From the NCBI RefSeq assembly GCF_900089605.1, contig NZ_LT594324.1, positions 3,162,001 to 3,226,000 of the forward strand: a DNA stretch of 64,000 nt. The letters run 5' to 3'. Position 1 is the stretch's first letter. Every line of letters starts with the position of its first letter. A program made the position numbers and the translations under genes. This document shows, piece by piece, positions 25,743-34,082 of the stretch. The notes under the pieces were generated by a model. It had not been told where the DNA came from. It made no database searches and saw only the letters and a list, made by a program, of their open reading frames with translations. The DNA comes from Micromonospora narathiwatensis. GTDB lineage: Bacteria; Actinomycetota; Actinomycetes; Mycobacteriales; Micromonosporaceae.

Positions 25743-25901
25743 ATGCCCTCGACCCAAGGACCGTCGCCCGTCCTCGCACTACGCGGCCCCCTTCGCCGAC
25801 TGATCGGCCGGACCATCGCTCTCAGCTTGGTGAGAGGCATGGCCACGACAGCGGGCAGCCTCATCGTTTCGTCGATCGTGTGGTGGGCCACGCATCGCTA
25901 G
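25743..25901 (+). CDS. Small membrane peptide under a double palindrome
   Basis: 52 residues from ATG 25743, with a strong ribosome-binding site GGAAGGA 8 nt upstream. The sequence PSTQGPSPVLALRGPLRRL is followed by IGRTIALSLVRGMATTAGSL and IVSSIVWWATHR: one amphipathic/hydrophobic helix with flanking Arg residues, like toxic membrane peptides. It is the only plus-strand gene between units 2 and 3. Toxin function is inferred only from size, helix and tight operator context. Confidence 0.5.
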   Translation: MPSTQGPSPVLALRGPLRRLIGRTIALSLVRGMATTAGSLIVSSIVWWATHR

Positions 25902-26026
25902 GCCAGGGACCAGTCAGCTCCCAGCGATCGACCACTCGGTCTTCGGGCGACTGAGTCGGCACACTCGCCACGGTCGAGCACTGATCCGCCGATTCAGCAT
26001 GTAGCGCGCCTCCCACTATCGACCCT

Positions 26027-26064
26027 GGAGCGTGGGGACGGACGGCCGTCCGTCCCCACGCTCC
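26027..26064. terminator. 38-bp perfect palindrome, bidirectional terminator
   Basis: A perfect 19-bp inverted repeat without spacer, centred at 26045/26046, lies between the convergent small membrane gene and recombinase 3. The GC-rich stem makes a strong hairpin on either strand; no long T-tract follows. A recombination or replication function is not excluded. Confidence 0.65.
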
Positions 26065-26144
26065 CCCGTCCTTGGGCTGGGATTGGCGATTCCCGACACC
26101 TTGCAGCGGAGGAGCGACGGAGCCAACCCTCCAGCAGGCCCAGC

Positions 26145-27164
26145 TCAGGCCAAGGGATGAGGCTCGTGGGTTAATGCCGCTAGAGCACCGGCGACTTCCT
26201 GGAGACTCGCCCGGACGTAAGTACTAGTGGTACCGGCGTCGCTGCCACTGTCGGAATGCCCTGCGTACGCACGCGCCACGGCGTATCCGAAGTTCCGCTC
26301 AACCCACGTCAACGTCGTGTGCCGCAACCAGTGCGTGCTGATCTGCTGCACGTAGACCCACGGCAGGTGCTCGCCGATGCGCACCCACAGGTGGTCGTAG
26401 CGCCGGTACGTGATCGGCTGCCCGTTGCGGTAACGCAGCAACTGGCCCGTTCCCGTCGTTTGGCGTTCCTCGGCATGCTGCTGCAGATGCCTCATCAGCG
26501 TCGGTGACACCGGCTGCCACCGCACAGTGTCGCCCTTCTCCCGTAGCAGGATCAGGCACTGGTCCGGGTCCAGGTCGACCGGGCGCAGAGCCAGCGCACC
26601 ACCCCGGCGGCACGCCGTCTCGGTGTGCAGCCGCAGCAGCAAACTGTCCAGCGCCGGGTCATCGCCCGTGCTGGCAGCGACGGCGTTGATCTCCGCCAAC
26701 CTGCTGTCTGCCACAGCTCGTCTGGTGCTGGGCAGGCGCCGCGGCTTGGCCACCTTAAGGGCGGGGTTGTCCGCCGCGGCGAGGTACCCATCGGCGACGG
26801 CCCGCTTGTACAGGCACCGCAGCGCGGCGATCAGGTGCTCCGCGGCGCTGCGCCCGCCTCGCGCGTTGCGCCGGGCCACCACGTGCTTCTTGGTGTACTC
26901 GGCGAGCTGTTCGATCTCCGACGGGGTCGGCTCGTCGAGCCGCCGCTGTCCCCAGTGCTCCAGGACCCGCTTCCAGTACGAGCCGTACGCCCGCCGGGTG
27001 CCGTCGCTGACCGCCGCCGCTACCACCGGCACGTACTCGGCGAACGTCGGCGCGGGTGGACGGTCCGACGCCGCCTCAACGAGGTCAGCCGGCGAGATCC
27101 CCATCCGCGCCAGCAGTAGCCGCGCGGCGTCCAGCTCGGCCCGGCCCACGGTGGTGTCGCTCAT
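26145..27164 (-). CDS. Tyrosine recombinase 3 (unit 3)
   Basis: 339 residues, the shortest of the family, ending at ALTHEPHPLA. Core-binding domain: PTFAEYVPVVAAAVSDGTRR and VARRNARGGRSAAEHLIAAL. Catalytic motifs: ETACRRGGALALRP, EKGDTVRW, HWLRHTTLTW, YAGHSDSGSD and STYVRAS with the Tyr nucleophile. All essential residues are present. The ATG overlaps the AbrB-like stop by 4 bp. The unit is preceded by tRNA-like copy B. This is the cleanest, probably active copy. Confidence 0.92.
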   Translation of the reverse strand: MSDTTVGRAELDAARLLLARMGISPADLVEAASDRPPAPTFAEYVPVVAAAVSDGTRRAYGSYWKRVLEHWGQRRLDEPTPSEIEQLAEYTKKHVVARRNARGGRSAAEHLIAALRCLYKRAVADGYLAAADNPALKVAKPRRLPSTRRAVADSRLAEINAVAASTGDDPALDSLLLRLHTETACRRGGALALRPVDLDPDQCLILLREKGDTVRWQPVSPTLMRHLQQHAEERQTTGTGQLLRYRNGQPITYRRYDHLWVRIGEHLPWVYVQQISTHWLRHTTLTWVERNFGYAVARAYAGHSDSGSDAGTTSTYVRASLQEVAGALAALTHEPHPLA

Positions 27165-27640
27165 GCCCGACCACCGCCCAGCAGGTCTGCGTGTACCGCC
27201 ACGACCATCGCGTCCAGGGCGGCGGGAGGATGCACCACCAGGAGGCCGTCAGCCGGGTTGGCGGCCAGGAGCACGCGGTCACCGGCGGTCAGCCCGCACA
27301 AGTGCCGGACGGCCGCCGGCAGGTGGAGATGGCCTTGTCCGGTGACGGTGAAGACGCCCTGCCGGTCCAGCCGGACGACGATGACGCCGGAGGCCTCGCG
27401 GATGTGCAGCCGTGTGCCCGGCCCCCATCCGAGGGCCCGGATGACCGTACGGTCGGCGATTCGACCGCTGTTATCGATGGCAGCCAGCCCGTACACCAAC
27501 GTGCCGGCGCGCGGCGTCGGTAGCACCGGCAGGGGCAATGGCGGGCGACGAGCGCCTCCACCACGTGGCCGATGCGGGCTCTGCTCCCGGTCCGACAGCC
27601 TCACGGGAGGGATGACGGGAGCCACGGAACGATCAGCCAC
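27161..27640 (-). CDS. AbrB/SpoVT-like protein 3 (unit 3)
   Basis: 159 residues from GTG 27640. This start is chosen because GGGGGCGGTTGT precedes it, as in unit 1 (the longer open frame would run through the tRNA-like element). Core: NSGRIADRTVIRALGWGPGT, a strand pair GVIVVRLDRQGVFTVTGQGH, then LHLPAAVRHLCGLTAGDRVL and LLVVHPPAALDAMVVAVHAD. The G-H-L-H-L-P-x-x-V-R...L-x-G-D pattern fits an AbrB/MazE-like swapped hairpin. Coupled with recombinase 3. Confidence 0.75.
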   Translation of the reverse strand: MADRSVAPVIPPVRLSDREQSPHRPRGGGARRPPLPLPVLPTPRAGTLVYGLAAIDNSGRIADRTVIRALGWGPGTRLHIREASGVIVVRLDRQGVFTVTGQGHLHLPAAVRHLCGLTAGDRVLLAANPADGLLVVHPPAALDAMVVAVHADLLGGGRA

Positions 27641-27753
27641 GACAACCGCCCCCAATCGAGACAGGCTCGGTCGAGGGCGTCGCTGAGATGAGATTTGCGT
27701 GGTCAAGCGTGCTTGACCACCAGTACGTGAAACACAGCATGGATGCTGCAATT

Positions 27754-27818
27754 TGGTGTCCGAGGGGGAAGATGAACCCCCACGCGTAGCACCCACGCAC
27801 AGAAATGGGTGCTCATGC
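27754..27818 (-). repeat. tRNA-3'-end-like element, copy B (candidate att site)
   Basis: Minus strand: GCATGAGCACCCA, loop, TGGGTGCT (an 8-bp perfect stem resembling a variable arm), then GGGGGTTCATCTTCCCCC (a T-arm with an 8-nt loop), then CTCGGAC and ACCA. It aligns over its whole length with copy A at 18112-18174. The enlarged T-loop argues against a working tRNA. It lies 113 bp upstream of the unit 3 AbrB-like start. Confidence 0.65.
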
Positions 27819-28092
27819 GATAAAGGATAGCTCAATACAGAGCGTAAACGCTATTCGTGTCGCTCGGGCGCGCGACAATCCTCTGGTTCTTCGTCAGCCG
27901 ATCACCGCGTCCAAATGCCCTCGGGCGGGGCATTCCGGAAGGGTCTACGGGATATCGTTCCGGCTCGGTCGGTACCGGACGGCGGTGCGGGTGAGACGTC
28001 CAAAAAACCGGGCAAATCCCGTACGAGCCCGGCGGTCCGCCAATCAGGCCATCCTGCCTCGGAGCGAGCGCGCGGTTCTAGTATTAGCGGCC

Positions 28093-29058
28093 ATGGGCAG
28101 CCGGGTGAACTACGTGCTCGTTCGGGACGGACGGTACGAGCGGTACGCGCAAGGCGGTGGCGCCGGCTACGGGCTCGATTATCACTTCGCTGTCGGGCCT
28201 GACATCACGCTTCGCTGGCTCGCCCAGCTCAACGACTACCAGGACGACTTCTGGTTCGACGACCTCAGTTGCGAAGGCGGGGTGCTCATCGACGTCGACG
28301 CCCGGCACCTGCTGCTCTTTACCGAACTGGGACAGTTTTACCTTCACGAGCGGTACGCCTACCGCGCGGGGCTGCTCGACGCGTACCGGCGCACCTGGAG
28401 CGGGTGGACTGTGAGCTGGGCGTACGACGGGATCGCCGACCTAACGGCATACGTGGGGGAAGACCGCGACCAGGTACGCAGCGACTCCACGTGGTGGGAC
28501 GGCCTGTACCCCGACGGCGGCGAGCGGCCGGACGGCCCGGTGGAGTACCTCGTCAGCGTGGCTGACGCTGACGGGTGCCGGGCGTACGCCCTGCCCTTCG
28601 AGTCCTGCCCGCCGTGGCTGGTCGGCCCGCGCCTGCTGGACCGGCTCGGCCCACGCGACCTCGTCACTGCGTGCTCGACACATCCGACGGCGGGGCTGCA
28701 CCTCGACCTGGCGCGGCGTCGGGCCGGGCTGTGGACCATCCGACCGTTGGTCGGATTGGCCGAGAGGTGGTCCGGGGTGTGGCCGGGCTGGGAGTTGGAG
28801 CTGTGGGGCGACGACCTCGGCAGACAGGTCGGCGCGTGCCGCGGAACGGTCGCGGTGCCCGGCGTTGACGTCGCCGCCGGGCGGGCCACGCTGGCCGACC
28901 GGGTCGACCGGTACTGGTTCGTCGAGGAGCGGATGCGCGCGGCCGGGCAGGACGTCGACCAACTCCGAAAGTGGAACTCGGGCGGCATCGCAGCCATCCT
29001 CGACGCCCGCGTCACCACCGACAAACTCGCCAAGGTCGTCGCCCTGATCCGCGGCTGA
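28093..29058 (+). CDS. Hypothetical protein (unknown family)
   Basis: 321 residues from ATG 28093. TAGTAT lies 8 nt upstream and could be a -10 of a nearly leaderless transcript. The protein is rich in Trp, Tyr and Asp: VRDGRYERYAQGGGAGYGLD, WLAQLNDYQDDFWFDDLSCE, LLDAYRRTWSGWTVSWAYDG, ESCPPWLVGPRLLDRLG, RYWFVEERMRAAGQDVDQL. No catalytic motif or membrane segment is seen. It is probably cytoplasmic and may carry a carbohydrate- or nucleotide-binding beta structure, but no function is assigned. Confidence 0.65.
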   Translation: MGSRVNYVLVRDGRYERYAQGGGAGYGLDYHFAVGPDITLRWLAQLNDYQDDFWFDDLSCEGGVLIDVDARHLLLFTELGQFYLHERYAYRAGLLDAYRRTWSGWTVSWAYDGIADLTAYVGEDRDQVRSDSTWWDGLYPDGGERPDGPVEYLVSVADADGCRAYALPFESCPPWLVGPRLLDRLGPRDLVTACSTHPTAGLHLDLARRRAGLWTIRPLVGLAERWSGVWPGWELELWGDDLGRQVGACRGTVAVPGVDVAAGRATLADRVDRYWFVEERMRAAGQDVDQLRKWNSGGIAAILDARVTTDKLAKVVALIRG

Positions 29059-29233
29059 CCGCTAAACCGATACGGCGTCAACCCAACTCGCGACGCCGCC
29101 CTGCCCGACATCGGCGTGACGATGACCGCGAGGTGATCTGGCATGCCGAGCACAACCATCATGTCAAACTGCGGCTGCTCGGCGATACCGCCGTCGGCAG
29201 CGAAGAGCAGGAAAGCAACGTTGAGGTGGACTG

Positions 29234-29801
29234 ATGAGCCCGGTGTGGTTGCTCGACGTCGACGGAGTCGTCAACGTCGCACGTCCGGGGTGGGGTGCCC
29301 CGTTACCGCGTAGCGGCAACGCCTACTCCAGTGCAACCGCCTACCGCATGCGGTGGGCACCGACGTTGATCGAGCGCATCCGCCTGCTGCACGGAAGCGG
29401 CAAGATCGAAATTCGTTGGTGCAGCACCTTGTGTGCCGAAGCCGAGCAGATCGAACGGCTCTTCGGCCTGCCCCGGCTGGAACGTTCCTGGTACCACGAG
29501 GTTTCCGCCGCCACAGCCCCAGCTGCGAAGCTGAACGCCGCCCGTGCTGTCCTTAAACCAAGGACTGCACCTGATCTGGACCGATGACACCGAGGCACCC
29601 ACCAGCGGACCGATCTACGAGGAACTGACCCGAACCGGCCGAGCGCTGCTGATCGCGCCCTCGCCCCGCCTCGGGCTGCAACCGGAGCACCTGGACGCCA
29701 TCGGGGCGTTCACCGCCAACGCCATCACGGCCAGCACTTCCACCCAGGCCGAAGCGCTCCTCCTGGCCCGCCGTCTCCTGGGTGACGACAGCGACTCGTG
29801 A
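29234..29801 (+). pseudogene. HAD-like hypothetical protein, frameshifted
   Basis: ATG 29234 overlaps the TGA of a preceding coding-looking tail (HAEHNHHVKLRLLGDTAVGS, about 29130-29234). The first 105 residues are VWLLDVDGVVNVARPGWGAP (HAD motif I, DVDGV), IEIRWCSTLCAEAEQIERLF and AAKLNAARAV. Near 29555 the frame slips; the next frame continues GLHLIWTDDTEAP (HAD motif IV acidic pair) and RALLIAPSPRLGLQPEHLD to 29801. Joined, it is a complete ~188-residue HAD-type hydrolase of unknown substrate. Confidence 0.6.
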
Positions 29802-30034
29802 ACTGGCATACCTCCACCACCGTCAAGGCAGGCTAAAACGCTGGCGCTCCGGCCCACGTACCGAGCGGGCCGGCCGATCCCAACAAGGCCGAGCCCCGGC
29901 GCCAGCAAGAGCTGATCCTCGGCTCGCGACTAGGCCGTCGCTTCGTGCGGCGTAGTCCAGGGCTGCTCCCCCACCGGCTACACGAAGCGACAGGACCTCA
30001 TCCGGAAAGCCGATCAATGGCCAGTGTTCCTCGG

Positions 30035-30638
30035 TCAGGGAACCGAGGTTCCTCCCGTCGTGGCGAGTGGGTGCGGTGGGCCGGTCATCGCCGACAACGC
30101 GTCAGCGACCGCGTGGAGGTCGGCCTTGATATAGGTGGTGGTGGAGGAACCTGGGCTGTCGGTGTGGCCGGCGTAGGCGCAGGCGACTCCGTAGCCGAAG
30201 TGGCGTTCCACCCAGGTGAGGGTGGTGTGCCGCAGCCAGTGCGTGGAGATGCCCTGGCGCGTCGATCAGACCGTCAGCGACAGCCCGGGAGTAGAAGGCG
30301 CGGGCGGCGGCGATGACATGCTCGCCGGCGTGCCGGCCGTTGCGGCTGTTACGCCGCGACCGGGCTGTGGCGACCGTCTCTTGTTTCATCGCCTCGATGT
30401 CGCTGGCCGCGACGCGGTTCAGAGGCCAATCACGCCACGCGGTGGCCATGCGCTCCCAGTAAGTGCCGTAGGTGCGTCGCGCGCCGGGGCCTGCTGCCGC
30501 GACAACGCGGGGCAGGTACTCGGCGACCGTTGGCAGAGCGGCTGGCGCGCCGGTGTCGGATTGAAGGTCGGTCAGGGTGACGCCGAGATGGGCCAGGACC
30601 TGCAGCGCTGTGGCGACGGCCGTTGGATCAGCAGACAT
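30035..30638 (-). pseudogene. Tyrosine recombinase 4, internally deleted (unit 4)
   Basis: From ATG 30638 the frame gives the core-binding domain (LPTVAEYLPRVVAAAGPGAR, SRRNSRNGRHAGEHVIAAAR) up to VADGLIDA. Then at about 30258 it jumps directly, out of frame, to GISTHWLRHTTLTWVERHFG, YAGHTDSPGS, TTTYIKADLHA and PHPLATTGG. About 400 bp are missing, including the catalytic Arg and Lys region, so the gene is dead. Sequence is close to recombinase 1, showing the shared origin of units 1 and 4. Confidence 0.8.
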
Positions 30639-31113
30639 GGGCGCCCGGCATCTGGCGTGCAAGTCGGCAACGAGTCGGGCAGGCGTGCTGACGGAATGGA
30701 TGACGAGCAGGTCAGAGGTGACGAGATCGGCAAGCAGCACCGGGTTGGCCGGGCTCGATCCCGCACATTCGCCGCGCAGATGCCGGTAGGGGCAGCGCGC
30801 CTCGGCTGCCCACCCTGTGCCGACCGTCGTCGGCCGAACCGACGACGAGCAACCCGTTGTACACCTGAATGCCGAGGCGGCGTCCCGGCTGCCAGCGCAG
30901 TGCGTGCAGGAGGTGCCCTTCGGTCACTCGGCCGCAGCGAGACGGGAGAGCCATCCCGAGTAGAAGTTCAGATGCATTGACCGACGCTGGTAGGGCAACC
31001 CGGGCGGGCAGTTCCGGCATCGGAACCGGACGGGGACGTGGACGGGCAGGCAGGGCGGCAGGAACAAGCGGACGGACAAGCCGTTCACCGCTCGGGACAG
31101 GAGGTCGTGTCAT
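30636..31113 (-). pseudogene. AbrB/SpoVT-like protein 4, frameshifted (unit 4)
   Basis: From ATG 31113 (leader CGGTTGT shared with units 1 and 3): a Pro/Arg-rich head ARPRPRPVPMPELPARVALP, then GRVTEGHLLHALRWQPGRRL and RGALPLPASARRMCGIEPG. A one-base slip near 30745 puts the C-terminus (LLADLVTSDLLVIHSVST and LVADLHARCRA) into the frame of recombinase 4. The closest relative in the window is AbrB-like protein 1. The whole unit is inactive. Confidence 0.65.
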
Positions 31114-31300
31114 GGCGGTGACAACCGGGGACGACGTCTTGGGCCTCGTCATTCCCGACGGCCGGGAGCCACCGGTGGCCGACGCGCTCCGCGCGGCACC
31201 TCTCGGCCCAATGATCGGGCCCCCTCTCGAGGAACCCGACTTGGCTGATGGCTGCAGCGATCACCGAGGGGTACCCCATGGTGGGCTCACCTCGTGGAAA

Positions 31301-32524
31301 ATGCGGCGGGTGCGACTTGATCTGGACAGCATCGACTGGGCGTCGTTGACGCACGCGTACGGAAGTGCCGAGGACGTGCCTGGCCTCATCCGTGATCTGC
31401 GGTCGTCCGACGCCGAGGTCCGTAGCGCGGCAATGTACGAGCTGTACGGCAACATTTACCACCAGGGCACCCGCTACGAGGCCAGCGCATACGCGGTCCC
31501 GTTCCTGCTGGAGCTGCTGGCCGACCCCGCCACGCCCGCCCGGCACGAAGTCATTCAGCTGCTCTCCTGCCTCGCTGTCGGTTACACGCCTTACGACATA
31601 CCCGCCGGCGGCTTCCCCATCGCCGAAATCCGCAACGACCTGGCCCAAGTCCCCGAGGAAACCTGGCGCCGCTGGTCGCAAGCGATGAAGGACTGGTACG
31701 AGGTCGTCAGTACAGGGCAGAGGCGGCCGCTTCCGCTCACCAAGCCCGAGCGGCGCCTGCTCGAGACCCGGCACGCGCTCGCCGCATACGATGCCGTCCG
31801 GGCCGGCGTCCCGCTGCTGTTGTCATGCCTGGCTGACCCAGACGCCGAGGTGGTCGGGGAGGCGATCCATGCCTTGGCCTGGTTTTCGGAGGAGATGACC
31901 TCGATCCGCCCCCGCCTGCTCGACATCGCCTCCGACGACCAGCGCCCGGCGCAGACAGTGGGAGCGGCGCTGGTCGCGTTAGGACTGGTCGGCGGTGCGT
32001 TGACGCAGCCGGTAGCGGACCTGCTCGACAGGAACCTCGCAGGTACAGATCCCGACTTGAGATGGGCGGCTGCTGTGGCGTGGGCGCAGCTGGCCGGTGA
32101 AGAGGTGCCGGAGGCGGCAATAGCCGAGCTACGCGGATGGGCGGCGGCCGTTCGCCAACAGGACACCGGGCAGACAATCTGGGAAGCGAGCCCCAGCTAC
32201 GTGGCACTCGACGTGCTCGACGCCTTCGCCGCGCCGGTGGCCGCGCAGGTGCGGTCGGACCTCGTTGCGGCGGTGCTCGCCGAGCAACCCACGTCGAACT
32301 GGCACAACCATTTCAACGTGGTGCTGGGGTACGCGTTTCCGCGCATGGAGTCGGATCATGGCCGCGGCTTCGAGGAGCTGACGGCGGCGCAGCGGGCGGC
32401 GGTCGCCTGGCTCATCGATAACCCGCATGTGTTCGGCTCTTCGGGGCCTCAAGGCCCGCTCCGCCAACACGGCCTGCCGACAACTCACGAGGCGCTACGC
32501 GCTTACGCCGGCCTGATCGGGTAA
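31301..32524 (+). CDS. HEAT-repeat-like protein
   Basis: 407 residues from ATG 31301. The protein starts RRVRLDLDSIDWASLTHAYG and is built of helical pairs with HEAT-like signatures: VPGLIRDLRSSDAEVRSAAM, SAYAVPFLLELLADPATPAR, AGVPLLLSCLADPDAEVVGE, TVGAALVALGLVGG, RWAAAVAWAQLAGEEVPEAA. The C-terminal third (ASPSYVALDVLDAFAAPVAA, HFNVVLGYAFPRMES) is also helical. Such solenoids bind partner proteins. It starts 188 bp from the divergent unit 4. Related stand-alone proteins are common in actinomycetes with unknown role. Confidence 0.75.
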   Translation: MRRVRLDLDSIDWASLTHAYGSAEDVPGLIRDLRSSDAEVRSAAMYELYGNIYHQGTRYEASAYAVPFLLELLADPATPARHEVIQLLSCLAVGYTPYDIPAGGFPIAEIRNDLAQVPEETWRRWSQAMKDWYEVVSTGQRRPLPLTKPERRLLETRHALAAYDAVRAGVPLLLSCLADPDAEVVGEAIHALAWFSEEMTSIRPRLLDIASDDQRPAQTVGAALVALGLVGGALTQPVADLLDRNLAGTDPDLRWAAAVAWAQLAGEEVPEAAIAELRGWAAAVRQQDTGQTIWEASPSYVALDVLDAFAAPVAAQVRSDLVAAVLAEQPTSNWHNHFNVVLGYAFPRMESDHGRGFEELTAAQRAAVAWLIDNPHVFGSSGPQGPLRQHGLPTTHEALRAYAGLIG

Positions 32525-32624
32525 CAGCCCACGCCGCCGCCGTCACGATCGTGCAGGCCATCCTTGTCCTGCAAGCTGCACAGGACGCCGGCCGCTCAGG
32601 ATGAAGATGGCCAGCAGTTGTTGG

Positions 32625-33390
32625 CTAGCCGTTGAAGTGTTCCCAGTCGAGGCGAGAGCGTAGGGGCCGCAGGGCTGAGCGTTGCCGGCTGCCGATGCTC
32701 AGCCAGATACCATTCTCGCCATAGTCGGCGGCCATGACGACCAGTCCGGAAGCCACCCAATGGCGCGTCGGATCGCCAGGTACCAGCATCGGCTGGGTGT
32801 GCCAGCAGAGCGCCGCGATGACCGGCCATAGGTGTAGTCCTCACCCACACCGGGCGCGGAGACCGCAGAGCGGACCGCCGCACCCAGAAGTTCCCGCCAC
32901 GGCTGCGGCGGATGGAACGCCTGTTCCGCCCCAGCGCCGCCAGCTCTGGGGGACGTTTCCCGGTCGGCCGGTGATTTCCTCGGCCACCCGGAACCGCACC
33001 GCGTCCCGCTCCTGCGGGCTGAGGGCATGCGCGCGCCTTGCGGTCCGAGGTCCCACTCCCGCAGCAGCGCGTCGGCGCCGCTGCCGCAGTCTAGCCAGGC
33101 CAGATGCTGGGTACGCGGCCCGAGCCGGAACTGCCGCAGGTAGTCCTCCATCAGCTGGCCCTCGGGCAGCAGGTGGGAGTTGGGATCGACGGCGCCGTCG
33201 GGGCTGGCCAGCCCGTCGCCGAAGACGTCGTCGTTGATCTCGCAGTCCGCGGCGATGTTCATCCGCAGCCGCTCCCCCGGCCAGGTCAGCCCCCGTTCCC
33301 GCGCGACCCGATCGCCGCGCCCGTGGCGGTCGGCCCTCGGTTGCAGGAGCCCACTTGGTCTTCATGCGCCCGAATAGTCCAAACGGCAAC
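32625..33390 (-). pseudogene. Degenerate DUF2201 (VWA-associated metallopeptidase) fragment
   Basis: Pieces in different frames of the minus strand match a DUF2201/VWA-like protein: RERGLTWPGERLRMNIAADC and EINDDVFGDGLASPDGAVDP, LPEGQLMEDYLRQF, WLDCGSGADALLREWDLGP, LSPQERDAVRFRVAEEITGR, HPPQPWRELLGAAVRSAVSA and GVGEDYTYGRSSRRSAG. At least three frameshifts separate them. The zinc site HExxH and the VWA domain are missing. The final part (HWVASGLVVMAADYGENGIW to EHFNG-stop) belongs to something else. Such proteins normally work with a MoxR AAA ATPase. Confidence 0.55.
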
Positions 33391-33670
33391 GTTGACTAGC
33401 CGCTCCCACTTTAGTCCAGCGGTTCAGCATTTCCCGGCGCCGATCGACGGCCCGCGCGCTCGGGAACGTAAACAACAGGCGTTCACCGTCGATCTCGAAG
33501 TGCGCCCGGCCGGGCCTTTCGATGACCTTCAGCCGGTGGCGGCGGCCCCAGACGTAGTGCGATTCGCCCGTCACCATGTCCCGCTCGGACTGCCGCTCCG
33601 CGGCCTGGAGTTGCTCGCGCTGCCGCCTGATCGGGTTGATGAGGTTGGTCTCCTCTGGAGTGAGGCTCAA
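33362..33670 (-). pseudogene. Truncated YgjP-like (WLM/M48-type) metallopeptidase N-terminus
   Basis: 102 residues. GESHYVWGRRHRLKVIERPG and GRAHFEIDGERLLFTFPSAR followed by RRREMLNRW are the beta-rich N-terminus of YgjP-like peptidases. The zinc-binding HELAH helix that should follow is absent; the end VGAASQRCRLDYSGA is foreign. In Type I restriction loci a YgjP-like gene commonly accompanies hsd genes, consistent with the methylase remnant just upstream. Confidence 0.6.
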
Positions 33671-34014
33671 GGGCCGCGCCGCAGCAGCGCCGGCGTGCCG
33701 CCGATGAGCGCGTTGCCGATTCTGACGTGCGCGTCGAGGAAGGTGAGTGGCCTGCCCGGCTCAAGGGACTCAATCCAGAGCGACGCCTTGGCCAGTTCGA
33801 CGGCCATCGGGGTGACAGCCACTCTGCTGGAGAGCAGCTGCGAACTGATTGCCCGATTCTGGACCACGAAGCGGCTGGCGAAGATCACCGTCGACGCCGT
33901 AGATGCAGCGGGAGACGACCTTGCGCAGCGCGTGGCGCACGGCGTCGACGGTCGGTTACTGCTTACTTCGACCTCGTGAATGACGACCGTCGTTTGCTGG
34001 GATCGATGGCGCAA
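33667..34014 (-). pseudogene. Remnant of an Eco57I-type N6-adenine methylase
   Basis: The minus strand carries TPMAVELAKASLWIESLEPG, RPLTFLDAHVRIGNALIG and TPALL, a typical stretch after the NPPF motif of Eco57I/DrmMI-like methylases. Another frame just upstream has VRHALRKVVSRCIYGVD, the segment that normally precedes it; about 75 bp of foreign sequence lies between. Catalytic NPPY/F and SAM motifs are gone. This could be the ghost of a DISARM class 1 methylase, or of an unrelated restriction system. Confidence 0.6.
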
Positions 34015-34082
34015 AGTGTTCGCCCGCCAGCGCCTTTAGCGATTCGCATCGGCGGGTGTCAACCTGCAAATCCGCCGATTGA

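Noticed and set aside
31270..31300. ACCGAGGGGTACCCCATGG as a degenerate copy of the tRNA-like element before unit 4
   Set aside because: Only a short GGGG/CCCC hairpin matches; the acceptor and variable-arm parts are missing.
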